Shown piece by piece: positions 36,288-46,836 of a stretch of 64,000 bases of DNA. The translations under genes and the position numbers were made by a program. Origin of the DNA: Chondromyces crocatus (GTDB lineage Bacteria; Myxococcota_A; Polyangia; Polyangiales; Polyangiaceae); the NCBI RefSeq assembly GCF_001189295.1, contig NZ_CP012159.1, positions 7,681,001 through 7,745,000 on the forward strand. Reading direction: 5' to 3'. Each line of letters opens with the position of its first letter. Within the stretch, counting starts at the first letter, position 1. The notes beneath the pieces were generated by a model. The model did no database searches and was not told the origin of the DNA. It saw nothing but the letters and a program-made list of their open reading frames with translations.

Positions 36288-37748
36288 CTAGGTGGACGCC
36301 GGGTCCAGGCGGATGTTCTTCCAGTCTCCCGAGCGGAATTTCCAGGCCATGATCGCCGCGAGCAGAACGACATAGAGCACGGCGGCCGCCCAGATGCCAA
36401 TGAGGCCGAAGCCCAGGGTGATCCCGAAAAGCCAGGCCAGAGGGACGAGGCAGGCGAAATGGAGAACCAGCTCCACCACCATCACGAAGACGGTGTTCCC
36501 GGCCCCGAAGAGCGCCTGGGTGAGGATCATCGCGACGGCGACGATGGGGGTGCAGACGCCCATGACCTGCATCGGGCGGAGCGCGGCCTGCTGCACGAGC
36601 TCGCTGCCGCTGACCACCGAGAGGATCTGCTGCGCGAAGACGGCCTCGAGCAGACCGACGACGCCGAAGATGACCAGACCGAGGCGCGCGCTGGTCCAGC
36701 CGAAGCGGGCCGCCTTCTCCGGATCGTTCTCGCCGAGTGACTGCGCCACCAGGGTCGCCGTCGAGGTACCGAAGGCGAGGCAGGCGGTGAAGGTGAGCTT
36801 GAGGACGCCGACGATCACGGTGGTCGCCGCGCTGTAGACGGGCTCGGAGCGGCCTCCAGGGCACAGCGGTGACACCGCCCCGGCGGGGGCAATGCTGTCG
36901 AGCTGGCTGGCGATCGCATAGAAGAGCGCGAACCCCGTCATGATGGCGATGGTGGCGACGCCGCTAGGAATGGAGAGCTTGAGGATCGACCAGGTGAGGG
37001 AGCGATTCCGCCTGGACCACTGGAACGGTCGGTAGAGCTTCCGGTACTCGGGCAAGAGGGCGTAGGCGACCATGATCGCCAGACCCACGTAGGTGGAGAC
37101 GACCCCCGCGATGCCAGCCCCGGCAATGCCGAGCTTCGGGATGCCGAGCGAGGGGTTGCCGAAGATGAGCAGCAGGCACAGCGCGATGTTGAGGGTGTTC
37201 ATCACGACGGCCGACACCAGGTGGATGTGGGTCTTGCCGATACCGTCGAAGAACGCCTTCAGCGCGAAGGTCGCTGCCATGGAAGTGACCCCGAGCAACC
37301 GCCACTGCAGGTACTCGTGCGCCGCCTGGCGGGCCCCCTCCACCTTGATGATGGCCCCCAGCAAGAACGGCATCAGGAGATAGCCGAGCGCCGAGAAAGC
37401 GACGCCCGCCACCGTGGCGAAGAGCAGCGCGTTGAGCAGGACGGCGCCCGCGTCCTCGAAGCGCTTCTCGGCGTACCTGCGGCCAGAGAATGCCTGGGTG
37501 CCCACCGAGATCGCGCTCAGCGAGCCACCGAAGAGCCAGAGGATGATCAGCGACGGGAGGAGCGCTGCCTGCGCATTGGAAGATTCGGGGCAGGGCAGGC
37601 GCGCAAAGAAGACGATGTCGACCTCGTTGACGACGCTCTGGGTGAGCATCGCGGCGACGGTCGGCAGCGCCAGCCGCAGGATCGCGCGCCTGGGTGGGCC
37701 AGCGGTGACTGCGTTGGATCCCGGCGCAGGAAGGGTGATCTGGGCCAT
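36288..37748 (-). CDS. MATE family efflux transporter
   Basis: A 486-residue inner-membrane protein with the twelve-helix MATE pattern. The first helix region is [29 protein letters not shown], followed by the conserved [21 protein letters not shown] and the second-half [14 protein letters not shown] and [19 protein letters not shown] motifs. MATE proteins export cationic drugs, dyes or secondary metabolites using sodium or proton gradients. An unusual loop with two Cys ([13 protein letters not shown]) sits between helices in the second half. It is transcribed on the minus strand as a single gene. No regulator is adjacent. Confidence 0.9.
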   Translation of the reverse strand: MAQITLPAPGSNAVTAGPPRRAILRLALPTVAAMLTQSVVNEVDIVFFARLPCPESSNAQAALLPSLIILWLFGGSLSAISVGTQAFSGRRYAEKRFEDAGAVLLNALLFATVAGVAFSALGYLLMPFLLGAIIKVEGARQAAHEYLQWRLLGVTSMAATFALKAFFDGIGKTHIHLVSAVVMNTLNIALCLLLIFGNPSLGIPKLGIAGAGIAGVVSTYVGLAIMVAYALLPEYRKLYRPFQWSRRNRSLTWSILKLSIPSGVATIAIMTGFALFYAIASQLDSIAPAGAVSPLCPGGRSEPVYSAATTVIVGVLKLTFTACLAFGTSTATLVAQSLGENDPEKAARFGWTSARLGLVIFGVVGLLEAVFAQQILSVVSGSELVQQAALRPMQVMGVCTPIVAVAMILTQALFGAGNTVFVMVVELVLHFACLVPLAWLFGITLGFGLIGIWAAAVLYVVLLAAIMAWKFRSGDWKNIRLDPAST

Positions 37749-37842
37749 CTGAGCCGGGCGGTATACAACGTGGCGGCAAGATGGTCCACGCGGGGGTGGG
37801 CGCCGCTCGGGCGCTGCATCGCCCCCTCGTCGTGCAGTGCGC

Positions 37843-40707
37843 TCAGTCGGCCTTGGCCCGGCGGGACTTCCGCTTGCGACGGCGCTTGGCTTCCTCCTGC
37901 GAGGCCCCGTCGTCGGCGTCGGTCGCGCGCTCGGGAGCGACTTTCTTCACCATGTCCTCGGTGGGGTCCGCGGACGCTCGGAGCGCAGCGGTCTGCTGGG
38001 GCTCTCGCTTGGTCGTCGCCTCCGTGGCGGAGGGCGCTTCCTCGGGGGCGCTCCCCTTGTCGCTCCGGTCGGCGCTTGCCTTCTTCGATGTCGCCGCCTT
38101 CGATGTGGCTGCCGTGGCCGCACCAGCATCCGCGCTCCGCGACGCGGGCTGAGCATTGCGCTCGGCCCTGGAGGCTCCCCTCGGTCGGCTCTTCGGCGCA
38201 GGAGGAGGCGTCGGCGGTCCCTGCAGGGCGACCGCCGCCGGGTGCGCTTCGACGAGATCGACCGAGGGTGTCGCGCGCTCAGCCAGCGCGGCGGGAGAGC
38301 TGGGCCCCTCCCCCGATGGTGTCTTCGCCTCGGCGGTAACAGGCGTCCCGGCCTGCGTCTCGACGGAGGCGGTCTCGCTCACGGTCGCGCGCTCCGCTTC
38401 CTGCGCCGATCCGGTGTCGTGAGGGAAGACCACGGCGGGCTGCGCGCGCCAGGGGAGGAAGGAAGCCGCGCGGGCGCCGAGGTCCACGACGTTGCTGCCT
38501 TTGCCCGAGAAGGCGAGCGCCGCGAGCGCCACCGCAGCGGTGAGCACCAGCGATCCCGCCACACGCCGCCGCGTGCGCTGACGCGCGGGCGTGGCGAGCG
38601 CGGCTTCCAGGGCCGAGCGCATCTCCGCGGCGCTCGAGAACCTCACGCTGGGGTGCCGCGCCAGCGCACGCATCACCAGCTCATCGACGTGCCTCGGGAT
38701 CTGGCGCTCGGGAGCGACCTCCCGCACACGCTCCGGGCTCCCTCGGGTCTTCGCCTCCAGGAGCGCGACCGTGCTCGAGGCGACGAACGGCAGCTTCCCG
38801 GTGATCATCTCGAAGAGCATGCAGCCGAGCGCATAGAGGTCGGCGCGGCCATCGACACGGCCCGTCGAGGCCTGCTCCGGGGCCATGTACTCGGGCGTCC
38901 CGACGACGGCGACCGCGGAGCGAACCGGGGTGAGGCCGGGCTCGGCGGCGTCGTCAGGGCCGGTGGCGAGTCCGAAATCCAGGAGCTTCACGCGGAGTCC
39001 CCCGAGCGTGGCCGCGGCGCCCTGGCCCGACACCGCGGAGGCGCCACCCTCGATCGCCCGCAGGAGGAAGACATTGCCAGGCTTGAGATCACGGTGCACG
39101 ACCCCTTCGGCGTGGACGCGCTCGAGGGTCGAGAGGACGGGGAGCGCCATCGCGAAGGCTTCGCGCCAGTCCATCACGCGCTCACGCGAGAGCCTGGTCT
39201 CCAGCGACTCTCCTTCGCAGAGGTCCATACCGCAGAAAAGCCGTCCGTCCGTCGCGACGCCGAAGTCGTGGACCTTGACGAGGCCATCGTGGGCGAGCGC
39301 GGAGAGGACCCTCGCTTCACGTCGGAAGCGGGCGGCGATCTCCTGAGAGCCCGCGTGCTCCGCGAGCATCACTTTGAGGGCCAGGCGACGCCCGAGATCC
39401 ACGTGCTCCGCCTCGTACACGACGCTGAAGGCCCCCCGTCCGACCTCGCGCAGGAGCTGGTAACGCGTCCCGGGCAACGACCCGGGCGCCTCGAACGCCT
39501 CTGCGCCCGCGCGGTGCCCGCCGGCAGCACGCTCTCGTCCCTTCATCGGCTCTCGAGGCACCTCCTCCGCCTCCGCGGAGGCCTGCGATGTCTCGGGCGC
39601 GACCGGCGGTCGACCCCCCGATTCGACAGGGCGATGACGCCCCAGCCCACGGGCGCGCGCATCGGCAAGATGCTCGGAGAACTCGCGCCGAGCGCGCCCG
39701 GGCTCACCAGGGAAGAGAGCGTGCATGAAGTGCGCGGCACGCGCCCGGATCCCTCGCTCTCCACTCGGCAGGGGCTCGGCGACGGCCAGCAGGGCGGCGA
39801 GATCACGGGCGGCCTCTCGGCTGGAGCCGTAACGCTCTTCGCGCTGGAAGGAAGTCAGCCGCGCGATGAGGCCATCGAGCTCCACGGGCGCGCCCGTCGA
39901 CGCGCTGATCGGCGGTGGACTGGTCCGATTCTGGGCGACCGCGGCCAGGTGCGCCTGGGCATCCCCTTGAAGGAAACGCCGCCCTGCGCAGAGTTCCCAC
40001 AGGATGATGCCCAGCGCATAGAGGTCGACGCGAGCGTCACCAGGGTCGCCGTTGGCGACCTCGGGGGCGACGTAGCCCGGCTTGGCGAAGACCACTCCCG
40101 CCACGGTGTGGCAGCGGCGGTTCTGTCCGCGCGCCGTCCCGAAGTCGATGATCTTCACGTCGCCCGCGAAGCCGACCATCACGTTCTGCGGCGACAGGTC
40201 GCGGTGCACGATGGCCAGCGCGCGACCTGCGGCGTCCTTGCGCTCGTGAACGTGAGCGAGCCCCTCGGCGATCAGCGTCGCGATCGCCACAGCTTCGGAC
40301 CACCCGATCTGATGTCCGACCTGAGCCGCCCGGGCGCGTACGTCACCGAGGCTCCTCCCCTCGACGTGCTCCACGACGACGAAGGGCTCTCCGCTCTCCT
40401 CGTCGATGTCGGCTTCCAAGATCTGAGCAACGCCCGAGTGCTGGAGTTGAGCCTGGACGCGTGCTTCGTCGAGGAATCGAGCGATGAAGCTCGGATCTGC
40501 CGCATGCTCACGGCGGATCACCTTCACGACCACCGGCCGCTCAGCGCCTTCGAATCCGGCCGTGGAGGCCAGGAAGACCTCTCCCATGCCTCCCCTCGCC
40601 AGGCGTCGCAGGAGGAGATACCGGCCAAAACGGCGCGGCAGCTCCTCGCTGTTGAAGGGGCGTTGAGGCGCGTTCGAGCTGGTCGCAATCGGCTGGGCGG
40701 TCGCCAT
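37843..40707 (-). CDS. Ser/Thr protein kinase with two tandem kinase domains
   Basis: A 954-residue protein. Kinase domain 1 (about residues 25-310) has [35 protein letters not shown] and APEVAN. Kinase domain 2 (about 425-715) has [35 protein letters not shown] and MAPEQAST. Both catalytic Asp and DFG motifs are intact, so both could be active. A linker rich in charged residues joins them. A transmembrane segment near 735-755 ([15 protein letters not shown]) and a long Ala/Glu/Lys/Pro-rich external tail follow, ending in a basic [12 protein letters not shown] cluster. I chose ATG 40707 (MATAQP) over an extension to 40758 because it gives a compact N-terminus before the first fold. It is divergent from the small secreted protein gene upstream. 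Confidence 0.9.
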   Translation of the reverse strand: MATAQPIATSSNAPQRPFNSEELPRRFGRYLLLRRLARGGMGEVFLASTAGFEGAERPVVVKVIRREHAADPSFIARFLDEARVQAQLQHSGVAQILEADIDEESGEPFVVVEHVEGRSLGDVRARAAQVGHQIGWSEAVAIATLIAEGLAHVHERKDAAGRALAIVHRDLSPQNVMVGFAGDVKIIDFGTARGQNRRCHTVAGVVFAKPGYVAPEVANGDPGDARVDLYALGIILWELCAGRRFLQGDAQAHLAAVAQNRTSPPPISASTGAPVELDGLIARLTSFQREERYGSSREAARDLAALLAVAEPLPSGERGIRARAAHFMHALFPGEPGRARREFSEHLADARARGLGRHRPVESGGRPPVAPETSQASAEAEEVPREPMKGRERAAGGHRAGAEAFEAPGSLPGTRYQLLREVGRGAFSVVYEAEHVDLGRRLALKVMLAEHAGSQEIAARFRREARVLSALAHDGLVKVHDFGVATDGRLFCGMDLCEGESLETRLSRERVMDWREAFAMALPVLSTLERVHAEGVVHRDLKPGNVFLLRAIEGGASAVSGQGAAATLGGLRVKLLDFGLATGPDDAAEPGLTPVRSAVAVVGTPEYMAPEQASTGRVDGRADLYALGCMLFEMITGKLPFVASSTVALLEAKTRGSPERVREVAPERQIPRHVDELVMRALARHPSVRFSSAAEMRSALEAALATPARQRTRRRVAGSLVLTAAVALAALAFSGKGSNVVDLGARAASFLPWRAQPAVVFPHDTGSAQEAERATVSETASVETQAGTPVTAEAKTPSGEGPSSPAALAERATPSVDLVEAHPAAVALQGPPTPPPAPKSRPRGASRAERNAQPASRSADAGAATAATSKAATSKKASADRSDKGSAPEEAPSATEATTKREPQQTAALRASADPTEDMVKKVAPERATDADDGASQEEAKRRRKRKSRRAKAD

Positions 40708-40836
40708 TGAGGCTACCTGTAAAGATGTAGGACAACGTGGGCCAAGTTCAGGGCGCACGTCACCTGGGAGCTGGGAAGCATCCCTCCTACCTGTGTTGCT
40801 CCCTTCGCAGCCCTGGGTTAGAAAGGGTCAGCACTC

Positions 40837-41340
40837 ATGGTGAGGTATCCCGTAAAGCGCCTCTTCGCCTTGCTGGCGTTCGCGCTTGGGCTCTGCCTTC
40901 CGCTCCGTGCATCGGCGGCGATTCTCCAGGCGTGTGAACACGACGCGGAGACCCGTGTCGTCGCCCAGGAAGCGGTCCACAGCTCCGCGTGTGACGGCGT
41001 GTCGACCCATGGGGACGACGCCGGCGCGCTGAACGCGGCGCCGCTCTGCGATCCAGAGGGCGCTTCCGTGGTGGCCCCACCGCGCATCTACCCGATCGCG
41101 GACGCTCGCATCGATGCCGCGTCGGCTTGCGGAGATACGGACACCCTCCCCACGATCGGACTCCGCTCCAGCGACCCTGCCCCGCTCGGGGAGCTCGCGG
41201 CGGCGCCTGCGTGGGCCGTACTCGTCCCTGATTTGACACTCCCCCTCCCGACCATCGAGGGGCTCGCCGTCGCCTCGACGCCGGTCGCCACCGAGCCCAG
41301 GCCGGGGTTCGGTCCCGGCATCTATCATCCCCCCCGTTGA
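40837..41340 (+). CDS. Small secreted hypothetical protein
   Basis: A 167-residue protein with a clear Sec signal peptide (LFALLAFALGLCLPLRASAA, cleavage near residue 28). The mature part has cysteines at about residues 33, 52, 71 and 98, and a Pro-rich C-terminal half with no domain I recognise. It is divergent from the dual kinase (130 bp between starts), so it may be a periplasmic or secreted partner, but that is only position-based. Downstream a 350-bp gap separates it from the triple-DsbA gene. Confidence 0.6.
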   Translation: MVRYPVKRLFALLAFALGLCLPLRASAAILQACEHDAETRVVAQEAVHSSACDGVSTHGDDAGALNAAPLCDPEGASVVAPPRIYPIADARIDAASACGDTDTLPTIGLRSSDPAPLGELAAAPAWAVLVPDLTLPLPTIEGLAVASTPVATEPRPGFGPGIYHPPR

Positions 41341-41690
41341 TACCGGGCTCGTTCAGGCGTCCAGAGAAGCGCCTGACCGGGTCCTGAGGTTGGTCTGCGG
41401 ACGTCCCCCCGTCGGAGCCACGGCTTCGATGCAACGAGGTGGCCGTCCGTGAGCCTACCTCCTGCTGCAACGGGCTGGATCTGACGCGCAACGCTGGCCG
41501 TGGGCCACATGCCAGCTCCACGAGTGAGAGCTGGTGGCGGCGATGCATGAAGCACCGCCGTGGCTACCGACTGCGGAACGAGCGCCAGATCGAGGAGTGA
41601 AACGAAGACTTACCCCGCGACGGCACGCCGCTCCGGGGCAGCAGAGGTCCGGACTGGTCCGGGCATTCTGCATGGAGAGGAACGAGAATC
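41341..41690. other. 350-bp intergenic region upstream of the triple-DsbA gene
   Basis: No gene or repeat is supported. The last 30 bp contain GGAGAGGAA, the ribosome site of the downstream gene. The rest should hold its promoter. Confidence 0.5.
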
Positions 41691-43736
41691 ATGAACAAAG
41701 GTACAGCCATCGTCGGCTTCCTTCTCTGCTTCATCGCAGGGATGGGGCTGATGTACAGCGTCGACCGGAGCGCTGGCCGCACGGCCAGCATCACGGCCGA
41801 GGCTTACGCGGACGGCGAGCCGTGGAGCGACGACGAGGGCTTCCCGGCCGTCTCGTCGAAGGACCCCATGTGGGGTTCGCGGACGGCGCCCGTGACCATG
41901 GTCGTCTTCAGCGACTTCGAGTGCCCCTTCTGCGCTCGCGTCGAGACGACGATCACCCAGCTCAAGGAGAAGTACGGCGCCGACAAGCTCCGTATCCTCT
42001 GGAAGAGCAACCCGCTGCCGTTCCACAAGAACGCACGCCCGGCGTCGGTCGCCGCAGAGACGGTGTTCCGGCTCGGTGGGTCGAAGGCGTTCTGGAAGTT
42101 CCACGGTCGCGCCTTCGAGAACTTCAAGGGTGGTCTGACCCCCGAGAACTTCGAGGCGTGGGCCGCCGAGGCTGGCGTGGATCGCGCCAAGTTCAAGGCT
42201 GCCTACGACAAGCAGGAGTTCGCCTCGAAGATCGATGCGGACATGGCCATCGGCAAGACGGCCGGCGTGACCGGGACCCCTGCCGCCTTCATCAACGGCG
42301 TGTTCCTCAGCGGCGCGCAGCCGATCGACAAGTTCAGCGCCGTCATCGACGAGCAGCTCAAGGCGGCGCAGACCGCGGCCGCCTCCGGCACCAAGCCCGA
42401 CAAGGTCTACGTCAAGGTCTCGCAGGAGAACAAGGCGAAGGCGCCGCCCCCCAAGGAGCGGCAGCAGAAGCCCGAGCAGGACGACACGACCGTCTGGAAG
42501 GTGCCCGTCGGTGACTCGCCCGCGAAGGGTCCCGAGACGGCGCTCGTCACCATCGTGGAGTGGTCCGACTTCCAGTGCCCGTTCTGCGGCAAGGTCGTCC
42601 CCACCCTCGACGAGATCATCAAGACCTACGGCGACAAGGTCCGCTTCGTATGGAAGGACAACCCCCTTCCCTTCCATCAGCGCGCAGAGCCCGCCGCCGA
42701 GCTGGCCCGCGAGGCACGCGCTCAGAAGGGCGACAAGGGCTTCTGGGCCGCCTACGACCTGCTCTGGAAGAACAACCAGAAGCTCAGCGACGAGGACCTC
42801 CTCGGCTACGCCAAGGAGCTCGGGCTCGACGTCGACAAGGTGAAGGTCGCCATCGCCGAGAAGAAGTACGGCGCCAGCATCCAGGCCGATCAGGATCTCG
42901 CCGATGACCTGCAGGCCTCCGGCACGCCTCACTTCTTCATCAACGGCCGCCGCCTCGTCGGCGCGCAGCCGCTCGAGAAGTTCAAGGCGCTCATCGACGA
43001 GGAGATGAAGAAGTCCGAAGCGCTCCTCGCCAAGGGCGTCTCGCCGAAGGACCTCTACAACCAGATCATCAAGGACGGGAAGACGCCGCCGCCGCCCGAG
43101 CGCAAGGAAGTGGCTGCACCGGGGCCGAGCAACGCCTGGAAGGGCGGCGACAAGGCCAAGGTCGTGATGCAGGTCTTCTCCGACTTCGAGTGCCCCTTCT
43201 GCAAGCGGGTCGAGGACACGGTCACGCAGGTCGAGAAGACCTACGGCGACAAGATCAAGATCGTGTGGCGTCACCGCCCGCTGCCGATGCACAAGAACGC
43301 GCCGCTCGCCTCCGAGGCGGCTCAGGAGGCGTTCGCTCAGAAGGGCAACGCGGGCTTCTGGGCCTACCATGGCCTCCTCTTCAAGAACGCCGGCGCAGGC
43401 CCGGACGTCCTGGCGCGCCCTGCCCTCGAGAAGTACGCGGAAGAGGCAGGTCTCGACCTCGCCAAGTTCAAGGCGGCGCTCGACGGCAACACGCAGAAGG
43501 CCGTCGTCGACGCCGACAATGCGGTCGCCGAGAAGGCTGGCATCAGCGGGACGCCGGCGTTCGTGATCAACGGCTACTTCATCAGCGGCGCGCAGCCGTT
43601 CTCGAAGTTCAAGAAGATCATCGACACGGCGCTGCGTGAAGCTGGCGACGCTCCCCCCAAGGGTGGCGCGGTCAAGCTCGAGGCCCCCAAGAAGCCTCTC
43701 GCTCCCAAGCCCTCCCAGGGCGACGGCGCCTACTGA
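41691..43736 (+). CDS. Triple-domain DsbA/thioredoxin-fold protein
   Basis: A 681-residue protein with an N-terminal membrane anchor (GTAIVGFLLCFIAGMGLMYSV). Three consecutive DsbA-like domains (thioredoxin_4 type) follow, at about residues 60-230, 270-440 and 475-640. Each has a redox centre CPFC (near residues 82, 296 and 502) in a DFECPFC or DFQCPFC context, a KxNPLPFH or RPLPMH segment, and a cis-Pro loop TGTPA or SGTPH followed by FINGxxxxGAQP. Single DsbA proteins introduce disulfides in periplasmic proteins. A triple fusion is uncommon. A good GGAGAGGAA ribosome site lies just before the ATG. It ends in a Lys/Pro-rich tail. A strong hairpin terminator follows. Confidence 0.9.
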   Translation: MNKGTAIVGFLLCFIAGMGLMYSVDRSAGRTASITAEAYADGEPWSDDEGFPAVSSKDPMWGSRTAPVTMVVFSDFECPFCARVETTITQLKEKYGADKLRILWKSNPLPFHKNARPASVAAETVFRLGGSKAFWKFHGRAFENFKGGLTPENFEAWAAEAGVDRAKFKAAYDKQEFASKIDADMAIGKTAGVTGTPAAFINGVFLSGAQPIDKFSAVIDEQLKAAQTAAASGTKPDKVYVKVSQENKAKAPPPKERQQKPEQDDTTVWKVPVGDSPAKGPETALVTIVEWSDFQCPFCGKVVPTLDEIIKTYGDKVRFVWKDNPLPFHQRAEPAAELAREARAQKGDKGFWAAYDLLWKNNQKLSDEDLLGYAKELGLDVDKVKVAIAEKKYGASIQADQDLADDLQASGTPHFFINGRRLVGAQPLEKFKALIDEEMKKSEALLAKGVSPKDLYNQIIKDGKTPPPPERKEVAAPGPSNAWKGGDKAKVVMQVFSDFECPFCKRVEDTVTQVEKTYGDKIKIVWRHRPLPMHKNAPLASEAAQEAFAQKGNAGFWAYHGLLFKNAGAGPDVLARPALEKYAEEAGLDLAKFKAALDGNTQKAVVDADNAVAEKAGISGTPAFVINGYFISGAQPFSKFKKIIDTALREAGDAPPKGGAVKLEAPKKPLAPKPSQGDGAY

Positions 43737-43744
43737 CCTCCCCC

Positions 43745-43789
43745 AGGGCGCCCGACACCCGCGTTCCACGCAGGAGGGTCGGGCGCCCT
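43745..43789 (+). terminator. Strong hairpin after the triple-DsbA gene
   Basis: AGGGCGCCCGAC at 43745-43756 pairs perfectly with GTCGGGCGCCCT at 43778-43789. The 21-nt inner loop can extend the stem by CCC/GGG with a bulge. It begins 9 bp after the stop codon. There is no T-run, but position and strength fit a transcription terminator. Confidence 0.65.
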
Positions 43790-43866
43790 CCGCTCTTCAC
43801 GACACGACGCTCCGGGCACCTCGCGCTGCTCCAATGCACGGGGCAGGGCCGGCGCCCCGACCGAGA

Positions 43867-43919
43867 GCACGAGCCCACCGCATCCAGCGCACGAGCCCAC
43901 CGCATCCAGCGCACGAGCC
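43867..43919. repeat. 22-bp direct repeat, about 2.4 copies
   Basis: Two perfect copies of a 22-bp unit (gcacgagcccaccgcatcca plus two bases) and a partial third lie between the terminator and the convergent HEAT-protein gene. Confidence 0.85.
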
Positions 43920-43934
43920 GGAGCGGTCAGCGCG

Positions 43935-46739
43935 CTACATCCGGAAGCCTTGCGCGCGCTCGTCGTGCGGGATCACCTTGAGCGCCCTCGCTGCAGCTTC
44001 CGCCAGGAAAGCGTGGGAGTTGCTCAGCATGACCTGGAGCGCAGGGACGAGCTCGCGCGCGCGGATCGCTGCCGCCGTCTCGATGGCCATCAGCTTCCGC
44101 GGGAGGGACTCGTCCATGTCGAGGAGGATGTACTCGAGCCCTTGGAGAATGGGGGCGCCAGGTGCGGCGGCCCGGCGGGCACCGTTGGCCGTGGGTGGCA
44201 TCCACGAGGAGCCAGGGGTGTTCGAGGCCCCCCCGTCATGGACCAGGGCCGCGGCAGCGCGACGCGCGACGCGTCGGATCGCGGCGTCTTCGTCGAACAG
44301 TCGGGGCAGCAAGGCATTCGCAGCTTCGGGATAGCGCAGCTCTCCGAGCACGTGTGTGGCCCAGAACCGTATGTCCGGGTCCGGAGACGTCGCGCACGCC
44401 GTCATGATGGGCAAGGAAGGGCGCCGAAGGGCGACGACGAGCGTCAGCAGCGGGCCACACTCCGACGCCGGCGGCAGCCTGCTCAGCTCTTCTTGAGCAC
44501 GCGCTCCGGCCAGCAGCTCACGGATGCGATGATCCACGCGGAGCGGACCCGGGAACCGCCTGGAGACCTCCTCCGCGGCCGCCTCGCCATCGCGGACCAG
44601 CTCGGCAAAGGCGCGCGGAGCGTCATCGCCATCCTCGATGACGGCTTGCACCAGCGCCGCACGATCATGCCCCGGGACGTCGTTCCAGGACGCCGCGCCG
44701 GGTGAGGTCCCCTCGCCTCCGGCCGACAGGCGCGGCATGGGGAGCTCCAGGGTGGGGGCTGTCGCGAACTCGGCTTGCCGATGGCCTTGCCCCCCTCTTC
44801 CCGTCTCCCGCTCCATCCCACGCCGCAGCCCACCCGCCAGAGAGGCCAACGAGAGCGGTTCCTGATCCTCGACGCCAGTCCCCCTCAGACCGAAAGCCCT
44901 GGCGACATCGTCGATGGGACGGGGCACGTCGGACGACGTGCTGTAGGCGGCGGTTTCCTCGGGAGCGCGGACATCGGGCGTGACACGCTCCTCGTGTCCT
45001 GCCCCGGTCTGCACGGCACGCGCGTCGCCCAGCGGCTCACCGACGGCATCCCTCCAGCCGCGCAGCTCCTGCATCAACACGGAGCGGGTGCGCTCCGAAA
45101 GAGGACCTCGCGCGGCTTCGCTCGCGCTGTCTCCCTGGGTCTGCCCTCGCTCTCCCTCACCCGGCGCTCCGGTGTCGCCCGCGCCTCGCGGAGACACCGT
45201 GGGCGCCGCTGCCGGAGGGGGCCCCTGCCGCGTCTTTTTCTTCCGGAGGATCAGCTGCTCCAGCACCTGGCTCGTGAGCGCAGCCAGCGCGATCAGATCG
45301 CCGATGGTGGTCATCTGGACTGGCGAGGATCCCTCGTCGCCATAGACGAACGCGACCACTCTCCCACGAACCGACACGGGAACGATGGCAGCGGCCGCCA
45401 TCTCCGATCGACCCAGCGCCCTCACGAAATGCGCGTCTGCGGCAGTGCGCGCCAGAGAGGCGATCTGAGGCACCCCTCTGCGCCGCAGCTCTCCCAGCTC
45501 TCCCGGGGCATCGAGGCCGATGCGCAGCGCCGCGACGTCGTCGTTCGACGTACCGGGGCCAGCTGCGAAGCGGCCCTGCGCCACCTCACCTTGCACCGCG
45601 AAGAGCGCCGTGTAGACGAAGAACTGCTGCGCGAAGTCGAACAGCACGTCGAGCACGGCTTCCGTGGTCTCGACTTCCGCCAGCTCCTTCTCCGCCATCA
45701 CGACGGTGAACGGACCACCGCGTCGCCCCTGCTGCGCGAGCGGCTGGAGCTCCGGTCCCGGGACCGGCTCGGATGCTCTCGCACCGGTCGGCGCAGGCGG
45801 AGCATCCTGCCCGGAGGGCGAAACCTCCTGCCCCGAGAGCGCTCGCTGGGCCCAGCCGCCGAGAACATGCGCGCCTGGCACCGGAGGCGTGCCGACCGGC
45901 AGATGCAGATCCCCCCCTCCCCCGAAGGCGTCGCCGTGGCCTTTCGCCTCGAGCAGCTCCGAAGCCGGATCGTACTCGGGGACGGGCGTCGGCAGCGCCG
46001 ACGGGACGGGTGTGGGGAGGAGATGAGCGAGCGACGGTGACGGCGACGAGGGGACCAGGGTGGATGCGGTGTGCTGGTCCGTTTCCCAGGAGAGCGCCTC
46101 CTCTGGAAGAGGTGCCGCACCAGGAACAGGCACGCCCTCGCCCTGCTGCCAGGCGACGACGGACAGGCCTCTCAGCGTGGACCGAGGAGGGGGGATCCCC
46201 TCGTCGGGTCGCGGCTCCTGCGCAGCGGCTTGCAAGGCCTTCATCCTGGCTTCTGCGCGCTCATCCAGCCGGGCAGCCAGCTTCGCCAGGCGGTCCTCGA
46301 TCAGGGTCCCGTAGTGCGTGGCCTGGGCTTGCCGGATCCGAACCAGGGGCGCAGCGACGAACTGCAATGCCGCAGCGAGGGCGAAGCCGAGATCCTCTTC
46401 GACCGCCGTGGGGAGGGGCTCGGAGGTGGCGATCACCAGCGTGTCTTGCTCACCCCGCCGGATCGCCAGCGGAAAGATCCGATGTCTCTCCGCCAGATCG
46501 GAGGGCAATGCGCGGAGCACCTCCGGCGATTCGGGGGCGAGCTTCCCGGCCGCAGGCAGCATCCCCACACTTTCGGCGAAGAGCGCCGTCAGATCCGATT
46601 CCGAGGCGGCGTCACCTTCGAGAAGCGCTGTGGCGAGATCACCACCGTGCAGCACTTGCCGTGCGATCGCAGACTCGACCGCACGCATCGATGCAACTCC
46701 GCGTTGCACCAAGAGAGAACTGAGCGTCAACATCCGCAT
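43935..46739 (-). CDS. Large multidomain protein: GspE-N/MshEN-like, GAF-like, and HEAT-like C-terminus
   Basis: A 934-residue cytoplasmic protein. Residues about 1-150 resemble the N-terminal domain of GspE/PilB secretion ATPases (LTLSSLLVQRGVASMRAVESAI ... RHRIFPLAIRRGEQDTLVIATSEPLP), known elsewhere as a c-di-GMP-binding MshEN fold. Residues about 325-495 look like a GAF-type sensory domain (FTVVMAEKELAEVETTEAV, ending VYGDEGSSP). The last 200 residues have HEAT/PBS-lyase-like helical repeats (FWATHVLGELRYPEAANALLPRLFDEDAAIRRVARRAA). Disordered Pro-rich linkers join them. There is no Walker motif, so it is not an ATPase. Whether it senses c-di-GMP or regulates motility or secretion is inference. 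A second start at 46733 is possible. Confidence 0.72.
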   Translation of the reverse strand: MRMLTLSSLLVQRGVASMRAVESAIARQVLHGGDLATALLEGDAASESDLTALFAESVGMLPAAGKLAPESPEVLRALPSDLAERHRIFPLAIRRGEQDTLVIATSEPLPTAVEEDLGFALAAALQFVAAPLVRIRQAQATHYGTLIEDRLAKLAARLDERAEARMKALQAAAQEPRPDEGIPPPRSTLRGLSVVAWQQGEGVPVPGAAPLPEEALSWETDQHTASTLVPSSPSPSLAHLLPTPVPSALPTPVPEYDPASELLEAKGHGDAFGGGGDLHLPVGTPPVPGAHVLGGWAQRALSGQEVSPSGQDAPPAPTGARASEPVPGPELQPLAQQGRRGGPFTVVMAEKELAEVETTEAVLDVLFDFAQQFFVYTALFAVQGEVAQGRFAAGPGTSNDDVAALRIGLDAPGELGELRRRGVPQIASLARTAADAHFVRALGRSEMAAAAIVPVSVRGRVVAFVYGDEGSSPVQMTTIGDLIALAALTSQVLEQLILRKKKTRQGPPPAAAPTVSPRGAGDTGAPGEGERGQTQGDSASEAARGPLSERTRSVLMQELRGWRDAVGEPLGDARAVQTGAGHEERVTPDVRAPEETAAYSTSSDVPRPIDDVARAFGLRGTGVEDQEPLSLASLAGGLRRGMERETGRGGQGHRQAEFATAPTLELPMPRLSAGGEGTSPGAASWNDVPGHDRAALVQAVIEDGDDAPRAFAELVRDGEAAAEEVSRRFPGPLRVDHRIRELLAGARAQEELSRLPPASECGPLLTLVVALRRPSLPIMTACATSPDPDIRFWATHVLGELRYPEAANALLPRLFDEDAAIRRVARRAAAALVHDGGASNTPGSSWMPPTANGARRAAAPGAPILQGLEYILLDMDESLPRKLMAIETAAAIRARELVPALQVMLSNSHAFLAEAAARALKVIPHDERAQGFRM

Positions 46740-46836
46740 GCGCTCACGGCAGAGAAGAGCAGAACTCGCCCTAGACGGTACCGGAGGGTGGGTGGACTCG
46801 TCGAGACTCTTCGCCGCTCCAGCAGGGCGAACACGT

